Origin: Symsagittifera roscoffensis
Lineage: Eukaryota > Xenacoelomorpha > Acoela > Convolutidae
Direction of reading: 5' to 3'
NCBI RefSeq assembly: GCF_963678635.1
Contig: NC_087070.1
Coordinates: forward strand, 52,922,750 to 52,986,749
Length of the DNA: 64,000 nucleotides
Shown here: in pieces, positions 1 to 12,285 of the stretch
How the letters are laid out: every line of letters starts with the position of its first letter
Numbering within the stretch: the stretch's first letter is position 1
Translations under genes and position numbers: made by a program
The notes under the pieces: generated by a model
The model's input: only the letters and a program-made list of their open reading frames with translations
Told to the model about the DNA's origin: nothing
Databases searched by the model: none

Positions 1-96
1 CTTTTTCTATCAAAATATTATTTTAAGAGAAAAATGAAATATAATGGATTATAATTTAGCTACTCTGTATGAAAACACAGTAAAAATCAAGCAAAC

Positions 97-478
97 CAGG
101 GGCGGATATGAGATTTTCTCGACGGGTGGAGGCGGATTTTCAAAAAATTTCCAGAAGTTTTTTCGACCAAACTTTTTTTAGTTCGACCAAATTGATATTC
201 CGAACTTTCCCAGAGCACTTAAAGACCCTGTTTTGGCCAAGTTTTGTGCGCCGCAGGCAAACTTTTGAAGAAACAGGCCAAAAACGGCTTTTTTAAGGCA
301 ATTTTTGGAAAAATTTCACCGAAAAGTCGCGTTTTTTTGGCGCGCGCTCCCCCTCAAAATTAGTTTTTATTGGCGTCAAAGGCCAATGGGTCCGTCACCA
401 AATATTGATATCTCAAAACACTACAAAGAGGGGGTCGAATCCCTGAAAAAAGGCGTCCCCCCTAAATCCGTCGTTGCA
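97..478 (+). mobile_element. hAT-like MITE copy, decayed right end
   Basis: It starts CAGGGGCGGATATGAG and carries the same internal blocks as the better copies at 5763, 10087 and 17664 (GCGCGCTCCCCCTC, GGGGTCGAATCCCTGA, CCTAAATCCG). The right terminal CCCCTG is mutated and I see no target duplication. The short open frames inside it are by-products. Confidence 0.75.
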
Positions 479-584
479 GTAACAGTAAGAAAGTAAACAG
501 TGAACAGTAAATAGTAAGAAAACAAACCAATTGAAAAGCACACAAAACAAAACCAAAATAAAACGAAATGAAGCGATGACACTT

Positions 585-915
585 TTTGATTAAAAATGGA
601 TTATAATTGATTAAAATGGATTATAATTCAATAAAATTTCAGAAAATTTTTTTTGAAACAACAATCGTTTATAATCGATTATAATCTATTATAATGGGTT
701 TTTTTGTTTCGAAAAATAGTAACAATATATCTATTTTTAATCGATTATAATCTCTTTTTTTATGAAACTTGTGGAGACTGACAATAAAAATCCATTATAA
801 TCTACTATTTTCTCTTTTTACTGAGTGCGGATTATAATTGATTATCGTTTACACAAGAAAATTTATTAGATTGATTTTAATCTTTTATAATTTATTATCA
901 TCGATTATAACACCT
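585..915. repeat. AT-rich array of ATAATCGATTATAAT-type units
   Basis: Many imperfect repeats of GATTATAATCGATTATAATGG and variants. The same motif fills much of the foldback element at 19101-20318. The rest of 916-1624 is AT-rich sequence in which I see no gene. Confidence 0.7.
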
Positions 916-1624
916 CATTTTGTCAAAAAAAGCATTTTTTTAATATCCAAAGGGTAATTTTTTTTTATAAAATAACAAATCTCTAAAAAAGAGATTTCTT
1001 GTCTTTTTGAGGTTCATCTGACAACAAAGTTTTTTCACAAAACAAAAGTTTCACACGGATCTCTTCTTACTAGTTTAACGGTTCCAGCGATAGCTGAAAA
1101 AAAATCTTCCAAAAAAGTCATGAGCTAAAACAATGTGCCAACATTTTTTGTAATTAGAAGAACTAAAAATGCGCATCAGAAACAACTCGAGAAAAAAATT
1201 AAAAAAATAAAAATGGCTCAAACGTGAAAAAACTTTCCATCATTTCATCGCTTGAAAACCCAAAGTTGCAATTTCTTTTTCCGTGACTGTAGCAAGAACA
1301 TATTCATAAAGTCAGCTGGAATGCCAAAACTAACTGGATTACAAGAAAAAAAATTTAAAATTTTAAAATTATTTTTCCTATCACTACAATTGTTAAAGTT
1401 AAATAATTGACTAGAATGATTAAACCATTACTTTTTGCTCCATTGGCGGGTTCAGAAGAGACAGAGGTGCAAACCTACCCACCCCACCCACAAAAATTGT
1501 CCAAAAAAGGATCATTTCAGTGCTATGGGAGAGCTCAGAAAATCAATTTGGTCGACGTAAAAAAAGGTTGACAAAATGTTTTGCTCTACCATTAACTTTT
1601 GATAATCTCTAATTTTTTGTTTAG

Positions 1625-1918
1625 ATTGTGACGTGACTGACTTCGATGCACTGCAAGCGGACGATTCGATAGCCGCTGTGACCACATCGCAAGAACTCTG
1701 CAGCCAATTCGCAACACTGACTGCCCACACCAAGCCGGACATTCCGACCTGCTACATCGTAACTGAGGACAGCGCCACTCTCCAGTTGTATATCGAGCAA
1801 AGTGTGAATGATGGAAACAAAGTGGTGTTCATGATAACTAGAAATGACCAGTCAATTCCACTTGTGAACTTGACTGAATATCAGCTACCTTTTGAAGACA
1901 ACACAGATACAGTCCCAG
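1625..1918 (+). CDS. FN3 gene exon 1 (first visible)
   Basis: The acceptor is a T-rich tract ending in TTTAG, and the donor is CCCAG|GTATTT. The exon starts and ends in phase 1 and is open throughout. It begins CDVTDFDALQADD and includes YIVTEDSATLQLYIEQS, which fits the A-B-C strands of an FN3 module. It ends DTVP plus one base, completing a glycine with exon 2. Earlier exons must lie before the window because the exon opens in phase 1 without a start codon. Confidence 0.75.
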
Positions 1919-2184
1919 GTATTTTTTTTGTTCTTTGCTAGGAACAACTAGGATCAGGATTTGCTTATTTCAATTCCCGAATGTTTGAGGTTTTGTTTTT
2001 TATTTCCGTTTTTTTTAGTTTGTAGTTTGCCTAACAATCTGCTCCTTAAATCAATTCCTGAAACTTTTTCAGTTTCTGACTTATTAGTGTGGCATTATGA
2101 ACTTTTTATAAGGTTTCTTAGACACTTGCTTTACAACACCAAATATAATCGACTTTATTTTGGAATTTTATTTTGAGCACTCCT

Positions 2185-2205
2185 GGACAGGGGTTCGAAT
2201 CCCTG
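2185..2205 (+). other. Isolated tRNA T-arm-like hairpin (B-box match)
   Basis: CAGGGGTTCGAATCCCTG forms a perfect T-arm stem and loop and contains the pol III B-box consensus GGTTCGAATCC. No A box or tRNA body is seen upstream. The same block occurs inside the hAT-like MITEs, so this is probably a repeat fragment. Confidence 0.4.
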
Positions 2206-2352
2206 GTGAGGAAGGAGGCGGACACGCTGAATCTGCTCCCTGACTAAACGCTGCCTTTATTTTTAGCCGTTTTAATTGAAAATTGTATGTGTATCACAAT
2301 TAAAGTAATTGAAACTATTAAACGATCATTTTTTGATAAACTTTGCATTCAG

Positions 2353-2526
2353 GTACCGAGTACGTGTATTCGATTCACTCCGTCTACTTTGGCCAGATAG
2401 GAGATGTGGGTACTTGCGTGGGGTGCACCAAACCCCTGCCCCCCGTCAATTTTGTGAGCACCCCAATCTCCGACACTTCAATTTCACTCACATGGGACAA
2501 CTCAGTGGCCATCAGTGGCGTTGACT
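2353..2526 (+). CDS. FN3 gene exon 2
   Basis: The acceptor is TTGCATTCAG and the donor is ACT|GTGAGT, a strong consensus site. It is phase 1 on both sides. It encodes the end of module 1 (TEYVYSIHSVYFGQ), the linker GCTKPLPP, and the first half of module 2 (TSISLTWDNSVAISGVD). Here the module border lies inside the exon rather than at an intron. Confidence 0.85.
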
Positions 2527-3724
2527 GTGAGTTCGAAAAGTTATAAACCACTCAACGTCAAAATAAATGCTAAAAATAACGTTTTGTTTGTGTTAAGACC
2601 GTTTTTTGAGAAGAATCTGATTTGCGACTTTTTTTAAATTAATTTTGGTGTTATTTGCCGAGGGAACACGGATTTCAAGCATCCTTAACCAAAAACTGAA
2701 TCCAATTTAAACATTTAGTTTATGAAAATATGCGAAATGAAATGTAGCATTAGCAGTCAAAGAAATGTAGCATTAGCACGCAATTTTGTACAAATGGTAT
2801 CATTCTTTTTATCCTTGTAAAACAAAGTTATGGAAAAGTGTTCATCATGCAAAACAGTGAAATGCTTCAGTTTTTTGATGTCAATAATATTTTCAGATTA
2901 TCGATTTTCAAATGTTTTCAATTTCTGAAAAACAATTATTTTATACAATGTTCAGCTTAGTGACATTATTGTTTCTGATTTGTATTAGATCATTTTTTGT
3001 TTTTACCTAATTGCAACAGTAATCCCAGAAGGTTGCTATTTGTTAGGTTGAATAATTTCTATCCTAATGCAGTAAAAGATTAAACTGTATTATATTTCCT
3101 ACACTGTATTGATTGAATCGAATAAATTGAATAGAGTTGGAACATTATGATCTACTTACCAGTTTTTTTAAATTAAGCATTTTGAAAATTTGTTGAAATA
3201 ATAGTTAACCTGGAGCTTATTTCTGTGCAATGTTTTTTAGACTAATTAAAACTGATTCTAAATATACCAATTTGTTGTTACAGAAAAAACATCCTTAATT
3301 GCAAAAATATATTAAAACCTAACTTAGATGCAAAAATAGACATATAATACTAGAAAAATACAGTTTGGGTGAACACAATAGCATTGCAAAAACTTTCAAC
3401 ATGCTTTTCAAATTAATTTCCGGATACAACTATCTTTTGTTACGGTAGAACACGCAATGGAGCAAATGCGCGGAGTGAATTCACTATTCAGGAAATCTAC
3501 AGAAAAAGCGAAGAGCACTTTAGTGAGAGATACTTTGTTCATAACTTTGTTTGTTGTTCATGAAATCCCCATTTTTTCAATTCAAACAAAAGAATTGTTT
3601 TCATCGATCTGCTAGGCACCCTTTTGCTACACTTTTGCTAATACCAGAAAAAAAAACTTTATTCTTCTGATTTTTTCAAGTATTTAAATTTCGTTCTCAT
3701 AGTTAATCCACAATTCAGCGTTTT

Positions 3725-4250
3725 TCTTCTAACTTTCTAACGAAAGTAACGGAATATTTGTGCTCGGGGTGGTTTTTTTTTTCAGACAAAGTTCGACTTT
3801 TTAACTAGCCATTTGTGACGCAAATTTTCAAAGTCATTCGAAAACTATTGTTTTTCTAAGCTTAAATTCGAACAAATATTTCACGTGTGAACATTTTTCG
3901 TAAAGTTATGGGGGTTTAAGGATTGCTATTCTGGACAATTCGGTCCAAATAACGCGCGATATATTTCATGCTATTGACGCGTAAGCGAGATTTAATCCGT
4001 CCTAAAAGTTGTTCCAAATTGGTTAAAGGAAGCTTATATAACATAATTGATTTGTTAATAGGAGCAAAATCTATCACTTTGCACTTAATATGACGTATGG
4101 GGGGATGTTTTCACGAAAAACCTGATTTTTTTAAAAACTTTTTTATCTTTGTTTTTCTATATTTAAATTTTTCATGTTATTACTGCTCCATACACCCTAA
4201 AAGGCAGTCGGAACATTCAGGGATTCCCCCTGATACGAGCAGTCTTGCTC
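3725..4250 (+). mobile_element. Helentron/HINE-like element copy A
   Basis: It begins CTTTCTAACGAAAGTAACGG and ends with CAGTCGGAAC followed by a terminal hairpin (CAGGG-attc-CCCTG) and ACGAGCAGTCTTG. Internal blocks shared by the family include AACTAGCCATTT, TTTAAGGATTGC, ACGCGTAAGCGAGA and ATATGACGTATGGGGGGATG. It has no coding capacity. The family assignment rests on the start/subterminal inverted match (TTCCGACT with AGTCGGAA) and the 3' hairpin. Confidence 0.65.
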
Positions 4251-4949
4251 GTTCTATTCATTCAAATGTCTTTTTTTCATGAACTGTTCACTAAAATTGA
4301 ATTAAAATGAACTATCAGAAGCAAGAACTCTAGGCAGCGCCTTTTCCACCTATTTATTTTTGTTAATTTTTGCCTTTTCCCATTTTTCAAGTTCAATACG
4401 AACTTATTATGCAAGGAAGTTATGTGTTTTGCAATCAAGGTAGCAGTTTTTTTTTTCTGAGAAATTCATTGGCTTGCGATGGGTTTGCTATCATTAACAA
4501 AGATGCAGGTTAAGTAGTTTTTTGCATATTGAATGTAGGATGCAACTACACTCAAAATCATGTTCCTACAACACAAAATCAATTTCAATAGAACCTATAT
4601 AGAAATCATAAGTAATAAAAAAAATTCCCCATTTTTGCTTAAACAAGCTAGTTCTTTTTTATGAATCGTCCCGACTAAATGTGTTTTTCCTGGTCATACT
4701 TAAGTTTTCAATTTTTAAATGGAATTCAAATAAATTTTAGTATAAATATTTGTTCTGCTGTGATTCCTATTCATGAAAATGGTTTCAGAAATCTATGTTG
4801 TATAATTTTCATTTGATTGTCTAAAATAGATGTTCAAAATTTTTTAAAATTTGTTAAGTGAAAATGAGCAAAGTGAAGACATTTATGTAGTTGGTGATAA
4901 CTTTTCTCCATTTTATTATTATGAAATCTCTCAACATTTGTTCAAAGTT

Positions 4950-5487
4950 ACAATTTAATACGAAAAAAACGGCATATTTGTGCTCGGGGTGGGTTATTTT
5001 CTTCAGACAAATTTCGACTTTTTAACTAGCCATTTTTGACGGAATTTTTTAATATCATTCAAAAGGTATTGTTGTCTTGGGCTTAAATTTGAAAAGATAT
5101 TTAATCTGTGATAATTTTTCGTAAATTTATGAGGGTTTAAAGATTGCCATTTTGGCCATTTTGACCAATTTGGGACAATTAACGCGCGATATAATTCGCG
5201 CCGCTATTAACGCGTAAGCGGAAATTTAATCCGTCTTATAAATCATTCCAATTTGGTTGAACGAAGCTTATTTGCCGTAATTGATTTGTTACAAGGAACG
5301 AAATCTATCTTTTTGTACTTAATATGGCGTGTGGGGAGATGAATTTCAAAAAAAATGTCAAATTTTAGAGAAAAAAAAATTATCATTTTTTATTTCATTT
5401 AATTTTTTTATGTTAATACTGCTGCTCCATAAACCCTAAAGGCAGTCGGAACATTCAGGGCTTCGCCTTGATACGAGTAGTCTTGTT
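4950..5487 (+). mobile_element. Helentron/HINE-like element copy B
   Basis: Same family as copy A: GTGCTCGGGGTGGG near the start, ACGCGCGATATAATTCGCG in the middle, and GGCAGTCGGAAC plus the hairpin CAGGGCTTCGCCTTG near the end, followed by ACGAGTAGTCTTGTTT. Non-coding. Between copies A and B and exon 3 I see no gene. Confidence 0.65.
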
Positions 5488-5762
5488 TGCTTTTAACTTC
5501 TATGTTCTAATTTCAGTTCATTGATGAAAAAAAGGCAAACTCCACTATTGAACAGCAAAATTGTGATCGACTTTCAATTTCCCAGCATAAACAAAACTTA
5601 AACTATTGATCCAAATTTCTCAAACTGAATTATATTCATTAAGAAAATAAATTAAGGCCATACATGTTTCTATTGGAATTCGAAAGTTGAAGCTTTTTGT
5701 TTCCGTGCATTCATTGAAACTTTTCCAACTATTTGCTGGCTTTTTTCTCTTTTTCATATATA

Positions 5763-6189
5763 CAGGGGCGGATCTAGGATTTTCTCGAGAGGGGGGGGGG
5801 ATTTTCAAAAAAAAATCGAAAATTTTTGTCGACCTTTTTTTTCAGGTCGACAGAATTGAATTCTCGAGGTCTTCCAAAGCACTGTTTTGTCCCTGTTTTG
5901 GCCAAATTTTCTGCGCCGCAGGCAAAATTTTGAAAAATCAGTACAAAAAAGGCGTTTTTAGGCACTTTTTGGAAAATTTTGACCAAAAAATTGCGTTTTT
6001 TCGGCGCGCGCTCCCCCCCCGTTAAAAGTAATATATATTGGCGCCAAAGGCGCCTGTAGAAAAATTTTAGGGTCGGTAGGCCAAAAATGGATTTCTTAAA
6101 AAGTAACAAAAGAGGGACCCTTTGGGTCGGCAGGGGGTCGAATCCCTGAGAGGGGGCGTCCGCTCCCGCCTCCCCTAAATCCGCTCCTG
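5763..6189 (+). mobile_element. hAT-like MITE with imperfect 8-bp target duplication
   Basis: The ends are CAGGGGCGGATCTAGG and CCTAAATCCGCTCCTG, a 16-bp imperfect inverted repeat. The flanks are CATATATA on the left and CATGTATA on the right (7 of 8 bases match), which fits the 8-bp duplication of the hAT superfamily. The inside holds GCGCGCTCCCCC, a GACCC.TTGGGTC palindrome and a tRNA T-arm-like GGGGGTCGAATCCCTGA. There is no transposase. Confidence 0.85.
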
Positions 6190-6631
6190 CATGTATACAA
6201 GTAAATTGATGATCTTAGGAAATATTGGCAAAAAAGTGAAAATACCCAGAAAAAACTTTCTTTGGTTAAATTTCTTAAATAGCATAAATTGAACATGAGT
6301 AATCGCGTGCTTCTTTTTGCTTTTACAATTTTTTTTCGATTGGTATAAGTGTGTAGTGATCTGCACTTTTTGCAAAAACGAAATGTCAAAAAACGAAAAA
6401 CTTTCAAACTGGCATAGGTGCAATCTCACTTTGCGTTGTGTCGCATCGGTAGTGATGGTGCCGGACCGTCATAGGATGGGGGTCCAAATTGTTTATGCGC
6501 TGCAAACTGCAACGGCTCTCTTCAAAAGATAGTCGTAGCTTATTTAGCCTCAAATAATTAATCTCAATGATTTAGACCTTTAAGTTGTTAATTTTAAGTT
6601 TTTCATAATTTTAAAGTGATTTTTTTTCTAG

Positions 6632-6832
6632 CTTACGAGGTCTCTCCCGGTCCCAACAGCTGGTCTGCAGCAGATGCGTTGCTGGGCCACAATTTCACAG
6701 GACTGGACCCCTCTTCCTGTTATGACCTGTTGGTGAGGGCGAAAGTGGACTGCGACAATGACACTAATGCACCCAACAAGCCAGAGTACTCGGACCCAGT
6801 TAGCAACAGAGTCTGCACAAAACCCAGTCCTT
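6632..6832 (+). CDS. FN3 gene exon 3
   Basis: The acceptor is TTTTTTTCTAG and the exon enters in phase 1. It encodes the second half of module 2 (HNFTGLDPSSCYDLLVRAKV) with the end linker VCTKP. The donor is uncertain. GT at 6833 gives CTKPSPC-LNIF, which aligns well with CTKPLPP-VNF of exon 2. GT at 6827 is the other phase-1 choice. Both sites are weak. Confidence 0.7.
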
Positions 6833-7670
6833 GTCTAATCAAAACGGTTCGCTTAAAATCCGTTTTATAAAAATTTCTTTAACCTACAAAATTGCAAATA
6901 TTAAAAAAAAGAAAATAAGTTTGGTTCTAAATCAATTTAGATATTTAGGAAATAAGAAAAAAACAAGTTTTCGAGTCATTTTACGTGTAAATATTCAATA
7001 ATTTTGCCCGTTGGGGAAAAAATTTCGAGCTTATATTCGAGATGAAAGTTAAATGCAAAAATTGTCGAAATCTTATGATACGAATACGATTGTTTCAAAC
7101 AAAGGATGAACCATTTTTGACACAATTCAATCCCAAATTTGTACCAGGAAAAATGAACGAGATATGAGATAGGTTTTAAAAGCGGGCCTAAAAACTAGGC
7201 TAATTTTTGTGGATCGTACTCGCAAAATACTCCAGTTCAGAGAATACCTCTTGCTCAAACATATCGCGAATAGAAAAGAAAGCGAATAAATCCAGGCCAT
7301 TGACACTAATATTGATGATTAAAAAATGAATTTTCAAATATTTTGAAAAGTCGGGTGCTGGGAAAAATGTAAAAATCGAATTTACAAAAAATGAAAAATC
7401 AAAAAAACATTTTTTTGTATATTTTCACGAATTGTTCAGAAAAACTTTTCTGGGATGCTGTAAATCTTTTTCTGCTAATAATGACGTCAATTTTGAGCAA
7501 AATCTCGCCATTTCAGATCATTAAAAGTTTTGCATCATTCATTTGCTCCATCATGAGAATTCCCCCAACGTTAACAGAAAAAATCTTAAAATTAGAGCCG
7601 GTTATCAAACCGAGAGTCGGCTACAGTAGTCGCTGACCAATCAAAATGGTTTGGAAGTTATGCTATAGAT

Positions 7671-8188
7671 TGTTATTCCGACTTTCTTAACGGAAGTAAC
7701 GGAATATTTGTGCTCGGGTGGGTTTTTTTTCTTCAGACAAATTTCGACTTCTTAACTAGCCATTTTTGACAGAATTTTTTCAAATCATTCAAAAGGTTTT
7801 GTTGTCCTGAGCTTAAATTTGAAAAGATATCTCACCTGTGGTCATTTTCATAAAGTTATGGGGGTTTAAAGATTGCCATTTTGGCCAATTTGGGACAATT
7901 AACGCTCGATATATTTCGCGCTATTAACGCGTAAGCGAGATTTTATCCGTCTTAGAAATCGTTCCAACTTGGTTGAGTGAAGCTTATTTGCCATAATTGA
8001 TTTGATACTAGGAGCGAAATCTATCACTTTGTACTTTCTATGGCGTGTGGGGGGATGATTTTCAAAATAATCTCAAACTTTAAATTTTAAAAATTTCATT
8101 AGATTTTTTTTTCGTGCTATTTTTTGTTTCATAGATTTAATTGGCAGTCAAAAAATTCAGGGGTTTACCCTGATACAAGCAGTCTTGT
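7671..8188 (+). mobile_element. Helentron/HINE-like element copy C
   Basis: It starts TTCCGACTTTCTTAACGGAAG and ends GGCAGTCAAAAAATTCAGG, then a GGGTTTACCC hairpin and ACAAGCAGTCTTGTTT. It is one of the better-preserved copies (TTAACGCTCGATATATTTCG, ATTAACGCGTAAGCGAGA). Non-coding. Confidence 0.65.
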
Positions 8189-8623
8189 TTTATTTTGGGA
8201 CTTATAGGACCAATTTTTCTTGTTAGAATATATAAATACATCGGTGTAGCGAGTTGCATTCGTGCCGCTTGATATGATCAATTAGAATAATTACTCACAT
8301 TGATGCAGCGTGCCTCAGTTTGAGCTTAAGTTGTAAATGTGACAAAACAAACTCAATTCTAATTGCTTTAATAGCCGCACGCTTAGCGGCACGCATGCGC
8401 AAGTAGACCGGTCCCCTATGAATACACACCTGGTTTTCTTACTAAGACTTGTTTTTAAAATACGTCTTTATGTATTAACACTGTAAGCTGCTTGCAGGTT
8501 ATTTTGACAGAGTCTGGTAATAGTCAAAATTTGAAAAAATAAAACAAAAGGAATTGGGATCAGTTTAAGATTCCCCTCCATTTATATATCTTCAATCGTT
8601 AATATCCTATATCGCAACATTTA

Positions 8624-9117
8624 ATTGTTCCGATTTTAGTAGAAAGTGCAGAATACTTATACTTTGGGGTGTTTTTTAATTATTCAACGTTTGTTTTTTC
8701 ACCTAGAAATTGGACGGAATTTATTATATATCTGAAAATTTTGTTTTCTTGATCTCAAAATAAAAAAGTATTTAAACTTCAAAAAATATATAAAATTTTT
8801 TAAACGTTATGTGGGTTTGAAAATTGCTAACTGGGTCAATTTGGGATAAATGACGCGTCATATATTGCGTTTTTTTTTGCACTGATAAGCGGTAGTTTAT
8901 AAGGTTTCAAACTGAATTGTGTTTTGATCCTTGTATTTGGTCTATACGTAGTTAACATAAGGTGGTGTGGATCTAAATTGATGGAAAAACGGAAAAATAA
9001 GCCTTTTCGTTGTTTTTGATAATTTCGTCAATTTTTCAATCAAAAATTTTTTGAATTCACTTTAAAGTTCAGTTGGAACATTCAGAGCTTCGCCCTGATA
9101 TACGAGCAGTCTTGTTT
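8624..9117 (+). mobile_element. Helentron/HINE-like element copy D, diverged subfamily
   Basis: It begins ATTGTTCCGATTTTAG and ends GTTGGAACATTCAGAGCTTC with GCCCTGATATACGAGCAGTC. The middle is strongly diverged from copies A-C. The 9118-9430 stretch after it shows no gene. Confidence 0.5.
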
Positions 9118-9429
9118 TGATTAAATTTGGCTCGCACTGCTCTCATGATTGCTCCAATCTGATAAACCTGAAAAATCATCTTCCAACCAAGTTCTTATCA
9201 TCCTCCCTAAATAGCTCTGAGAGAACAAGATGTCAGCTTTGTTGGCTTTCAATTTTCTTCTTGGGAGCTTTTTGGGCTCTTTTCCCTCCCCCCTACATCA
9301 CCTTCAAAATTTTACTAGCAATCTTACTGTTCACTTTGTTCGATTGTTACAAAAACTGTCATCAGACTAATTAGGTCACGACAATCCTACCCGGGTTAAT
9401 TTGCTTGCTTTACGTTTCGTCTAATTCGA

Positions 9430-10078
9430 AAAATTGATATGTTTTAACCGTCTCGACCAAATTTTGGCTTGCTTCAACTTTTTCGACCCCACAAAAAAAT
9501 ATCTCTACCTTGTTCGACACAGTTCAAATATGCTTCGACTTTCTCGACCAAAAACGATATGTTTCGACTTTCTCGAACAAAAATACGTATGTTTCGTCTG
9601 TCTCAATTTTCTCGACAAACAAAAATTGATTTTTCCCGCTTTATTTTTCCGCTTTATTGTCAGCTGTAGTTGCTCCAAAAAAAATTCAAAATGCTTTTTG
9701 GTCTCTCAGTGGAAACACATCTGGTTTAAATTTTCATTTCTAATTTCGAAATATTTTTTTATTCAGCATTTATATTTTCAATATCAATCAAATAGCCCAG
9801 ATAGGTCTACTGTGTTTCGACTGTGCTCAACCTATGTTTCGATTGTGCTCGACGTATGTTTCGAAACTCTCGATCGAAATTGGGTATGTTTCTACTGTGA
9901 TCGACCTATTTTTTGGCTGTGCTTGACCTATGTTTCGACTTTTTCGACCAAAATCGGGTATGTTTTGACTTTGTGCTCGACTCAAAATGATTTTCGACCG
10001 CAAAATTTGAGTCACAAAAGTGCACTTGCTCGATTTTCAAAGTTGAAACATAAATGGAGCAGCTCGACTGGGGTATTG
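9430..10078 (+). repeat. TCGA-rich degenerate minisatellite
   Basis: Repeated units of roughly 30 bp with the core ATGTTTCGAC-TTTCTCGACC-AAAA. The 266-codon open frame here comes from this repetitive composition and is not accepted as a gene. The array ends with GAAACATAAATGGAGCA, also found at the end of the second array (about 20630), which suggests one mobile unit. A hAT-like MITE has inserted just past this end. Confidence 0.7.
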
Positions 10079-10086
10079 TTTGGTCG

Positions 10087-10527
10087 CAGGGGCGGATTTA
10101 GGGGGGAAGGGCGCGGGGGGTGGGGGCGGACGCCTTCCCTTCAGGGATTCGAACCCCTGCCAACCCAAAGGGTCCCCCCTTTGGTACTTTTTAAGAAATC
10201 AATTTTTGCCTACCGATCCCAAAAATTTTTCTAAAGGCGCCTTCGGCGTCAATATATACTAACTTTGAGGGGAGGCGCGCGCCAAAAATAACGCGATTTT
10301 TTGTCAAAATTTTCCAAAAAGTGCCCAAAAACGGCTTTTTTGACCCCTGTTTTTCAAAAAATTGCCTGCGGCGCAGAAAATGTGGCCAAAACAGGGTCTT
10401 TTTACTGCTTTGGGAGAGCTCGGAAAATCAATCTGATCGACCTAAAAAAAAAGGTCGTCAAAATTTTCGAAAAATTTTTGAAAATCCGCCCCCCTCCCCC
10501 CTCGAGAAAATCCTAGATCCGCCTCTG
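10087..10527 (-). mobile_element. hAT-like MITE with perfect 8-bp target duplication
   Basis: The ends are CAGGGGCGGATTTAGG and TAGATCCGCCTCTG. Both flanks are TTTGGTCG (10079-10086 and 10528-10535), an exact 8-bp duplication. Relative to the other copies it lies in reverse orientation. It carries AGGGATTCGAACCCCTGCC, the reverse complement of the T-arm-like block. Non-coding. Confidence 0.92.
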
Positions 10528-10647
10528 TTTGGTCGTCATACTTAACCTTGTCAGACCCCTCGTTACACCGTAAAATTGATGATTATGTGAGGTGGGCGGC
10601 GGGAACCGTTTTTCAATCATGTTTGTGGTGACAGGTGAACGAGTTAG

Positions 10648-10836
10648 GCTTGAACATCTTCAACTACTCGACGAAGATGGCCATTTCAATGGAGACTGAA
10701 GCAGTGCACTCGTACAGCATTTACAGAGACGGAGAGTCATTCATAGAGGACATACCCAACACTGAGCCATACTATTTGGACGATGAGATACTGGCGGGCA
10801 GCGCCCACTGTTACCAGTGTTCTGCCACGCTCCATG
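10648..10836 (+). CDS. FN3 gene exon 4
   Basis: The open frame encodes LNIFNYSTKMAISMETEAV, YSIYRDGESF and AHCYQCSATLHG, a nearly complete FN3 module with Cys pairs. The donor ATG|GTACCA is phase 1. Acceptor TTAG at 10646-10647 preserves phase 1 from exon 3. The stronger-looking CAG at 10634 would need a phase-0 upstream exon and read VNELG first. The start is therefore less certain than the rest. Confidence 0.7.
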
Positions 10837-11387
10837 GTACCAATAACAAAATAATTTATCCTTAAAATATATAACTTAAAAATATACAATAGAAGTTACA
10901 CATCGCTAAAGAATACAATCCATTTTGGAGTATTGCAATCTCTTTTCCACGTTTCTACTACACCCCCAATCCCCCCCCCCCCCCTCCCAGTTTCCCAGTT
11001 TTATGGTTGTTTTATATGTTAAAATTGCTAAATGAGTGACGATACGACAGAAAGTCTGTTCACTATAGTTAATTTGTTCACCAGGCAAAGTTTCATTGCA
11101 TTATGACATGGGGGAAGAGGTGTTGCGTGGTGTTGATCCAAATTTTGATGCGACTATATCAAAAAGAGCTTCTATACGACTTCATCGCAATTCAATTTTT
11201 ACTGTAACTTCCAGGATTTTGCTTGTATTTTAGCTACGGCGTGGTCGTTAGGTATAGCACCTAATAGCCACATACCAAAAATAGTATTAACAACAATCCC
11301 CAATTGAAAGTCACTCTTGCACAGAGACCTCTTTTTCACAGTTCTTTCACCACTCTGCACAAAATTTATTTGAATCTGCTAATGTAG

Positions 11388-12285
11388 TTGTTCCGTCTTT
11401 TGTAACGAAAGTAACGGAATGTTTGTATTCGGGGTGGGTTTTTTCTTCAGGCAAATTTTGACTTTTAACTAGCCATTTTTGACGGAGTTTTTTTATATCA
11501 TTCACAGAAAATTGTTGTCTTGAGGTTAAATTTGAAAAGATATTTCACCTGTGATCATTTTTCATAAAGTTACGGGGGTTTAAAGATTGCCATTTTAGTC
11601 AATTTGGGACAATTAACGCGCGATATGTTTCGCGCTAAGGACGCGTAAGCGGGGATTTAATCCGTCTTAGAAATCGTTTTAAAGTGGTTGAAGGAAACTT
11701 ATTTACCATAATTAATTTGTTACTAGAAGCAAAATCAATCACTCTGTACTCTACATGGCGCGTGGGGGGATGAATTTCAGAGAAAATCTCAAACTTAAAA
11801 AGGAAATTAAATTGTTTTTTTAGTTTAGTCAATTTTTGGCATTTGGAACAACAGTTTTTAACAAACAATTTTTTTACCCCATTGAAGATGTCAATTCCCT
11901 AAAACCAAATTTACCTTCAAAATATTTTACCTCTGATAATTTTTTACAAAGTTCTGGAAGTTTGAAAGTTACCAATTTGGCTATGCTCTGAACTAAATTA
12001 TGTGCTCTTTGAAGATTTAATTCAAAAGGCTGAAAGCGTAACGCGAACTATTTATGCGTACCATATTAACCCGCACAATAAAATCGTTCCAAATTGAATT
12101 GAGTTTGTTTTAATCCTTTATTAATAGATTGTATTATTTTCTTAACTTGAATTTTCACACTTGCTCTTTGATATTGTCCAAAAATGATAGTTTTTTTTAT
12201 TTTTTTCCCCAAAAGTTAACCGATATGGATCAAGGGGCACTTGGAACATTCAGGGATTTGCCCTGATATACGAGCAGTCTTGTTT
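11388..12285 (+). mobile_element. Two fused Helentron/HINE-like copies
   Basis: The left part (11388 to about 11870) follows the A-C subfamily, starting GTTCCGTCTTTTGTAACG. The right part (about 11880-12285) follows a second subfamily with AAAGCGTAACGCGAACTATT and ends TTGGAACATTCAGGGATTTG, CCCTGATATACGAGCAGTC. The first copy lacks its 3' hairpin, so this is either a nested insertion or a chimera. Confidence 0.55.

Noticed and set aside
9434..10234. 266-codon open frame, the longest closed one in the window
   Set aside because: It reads through the TCGA minisatellite and into a hAT-like MITE, with repetitive, low-complexity residues and no known domain.
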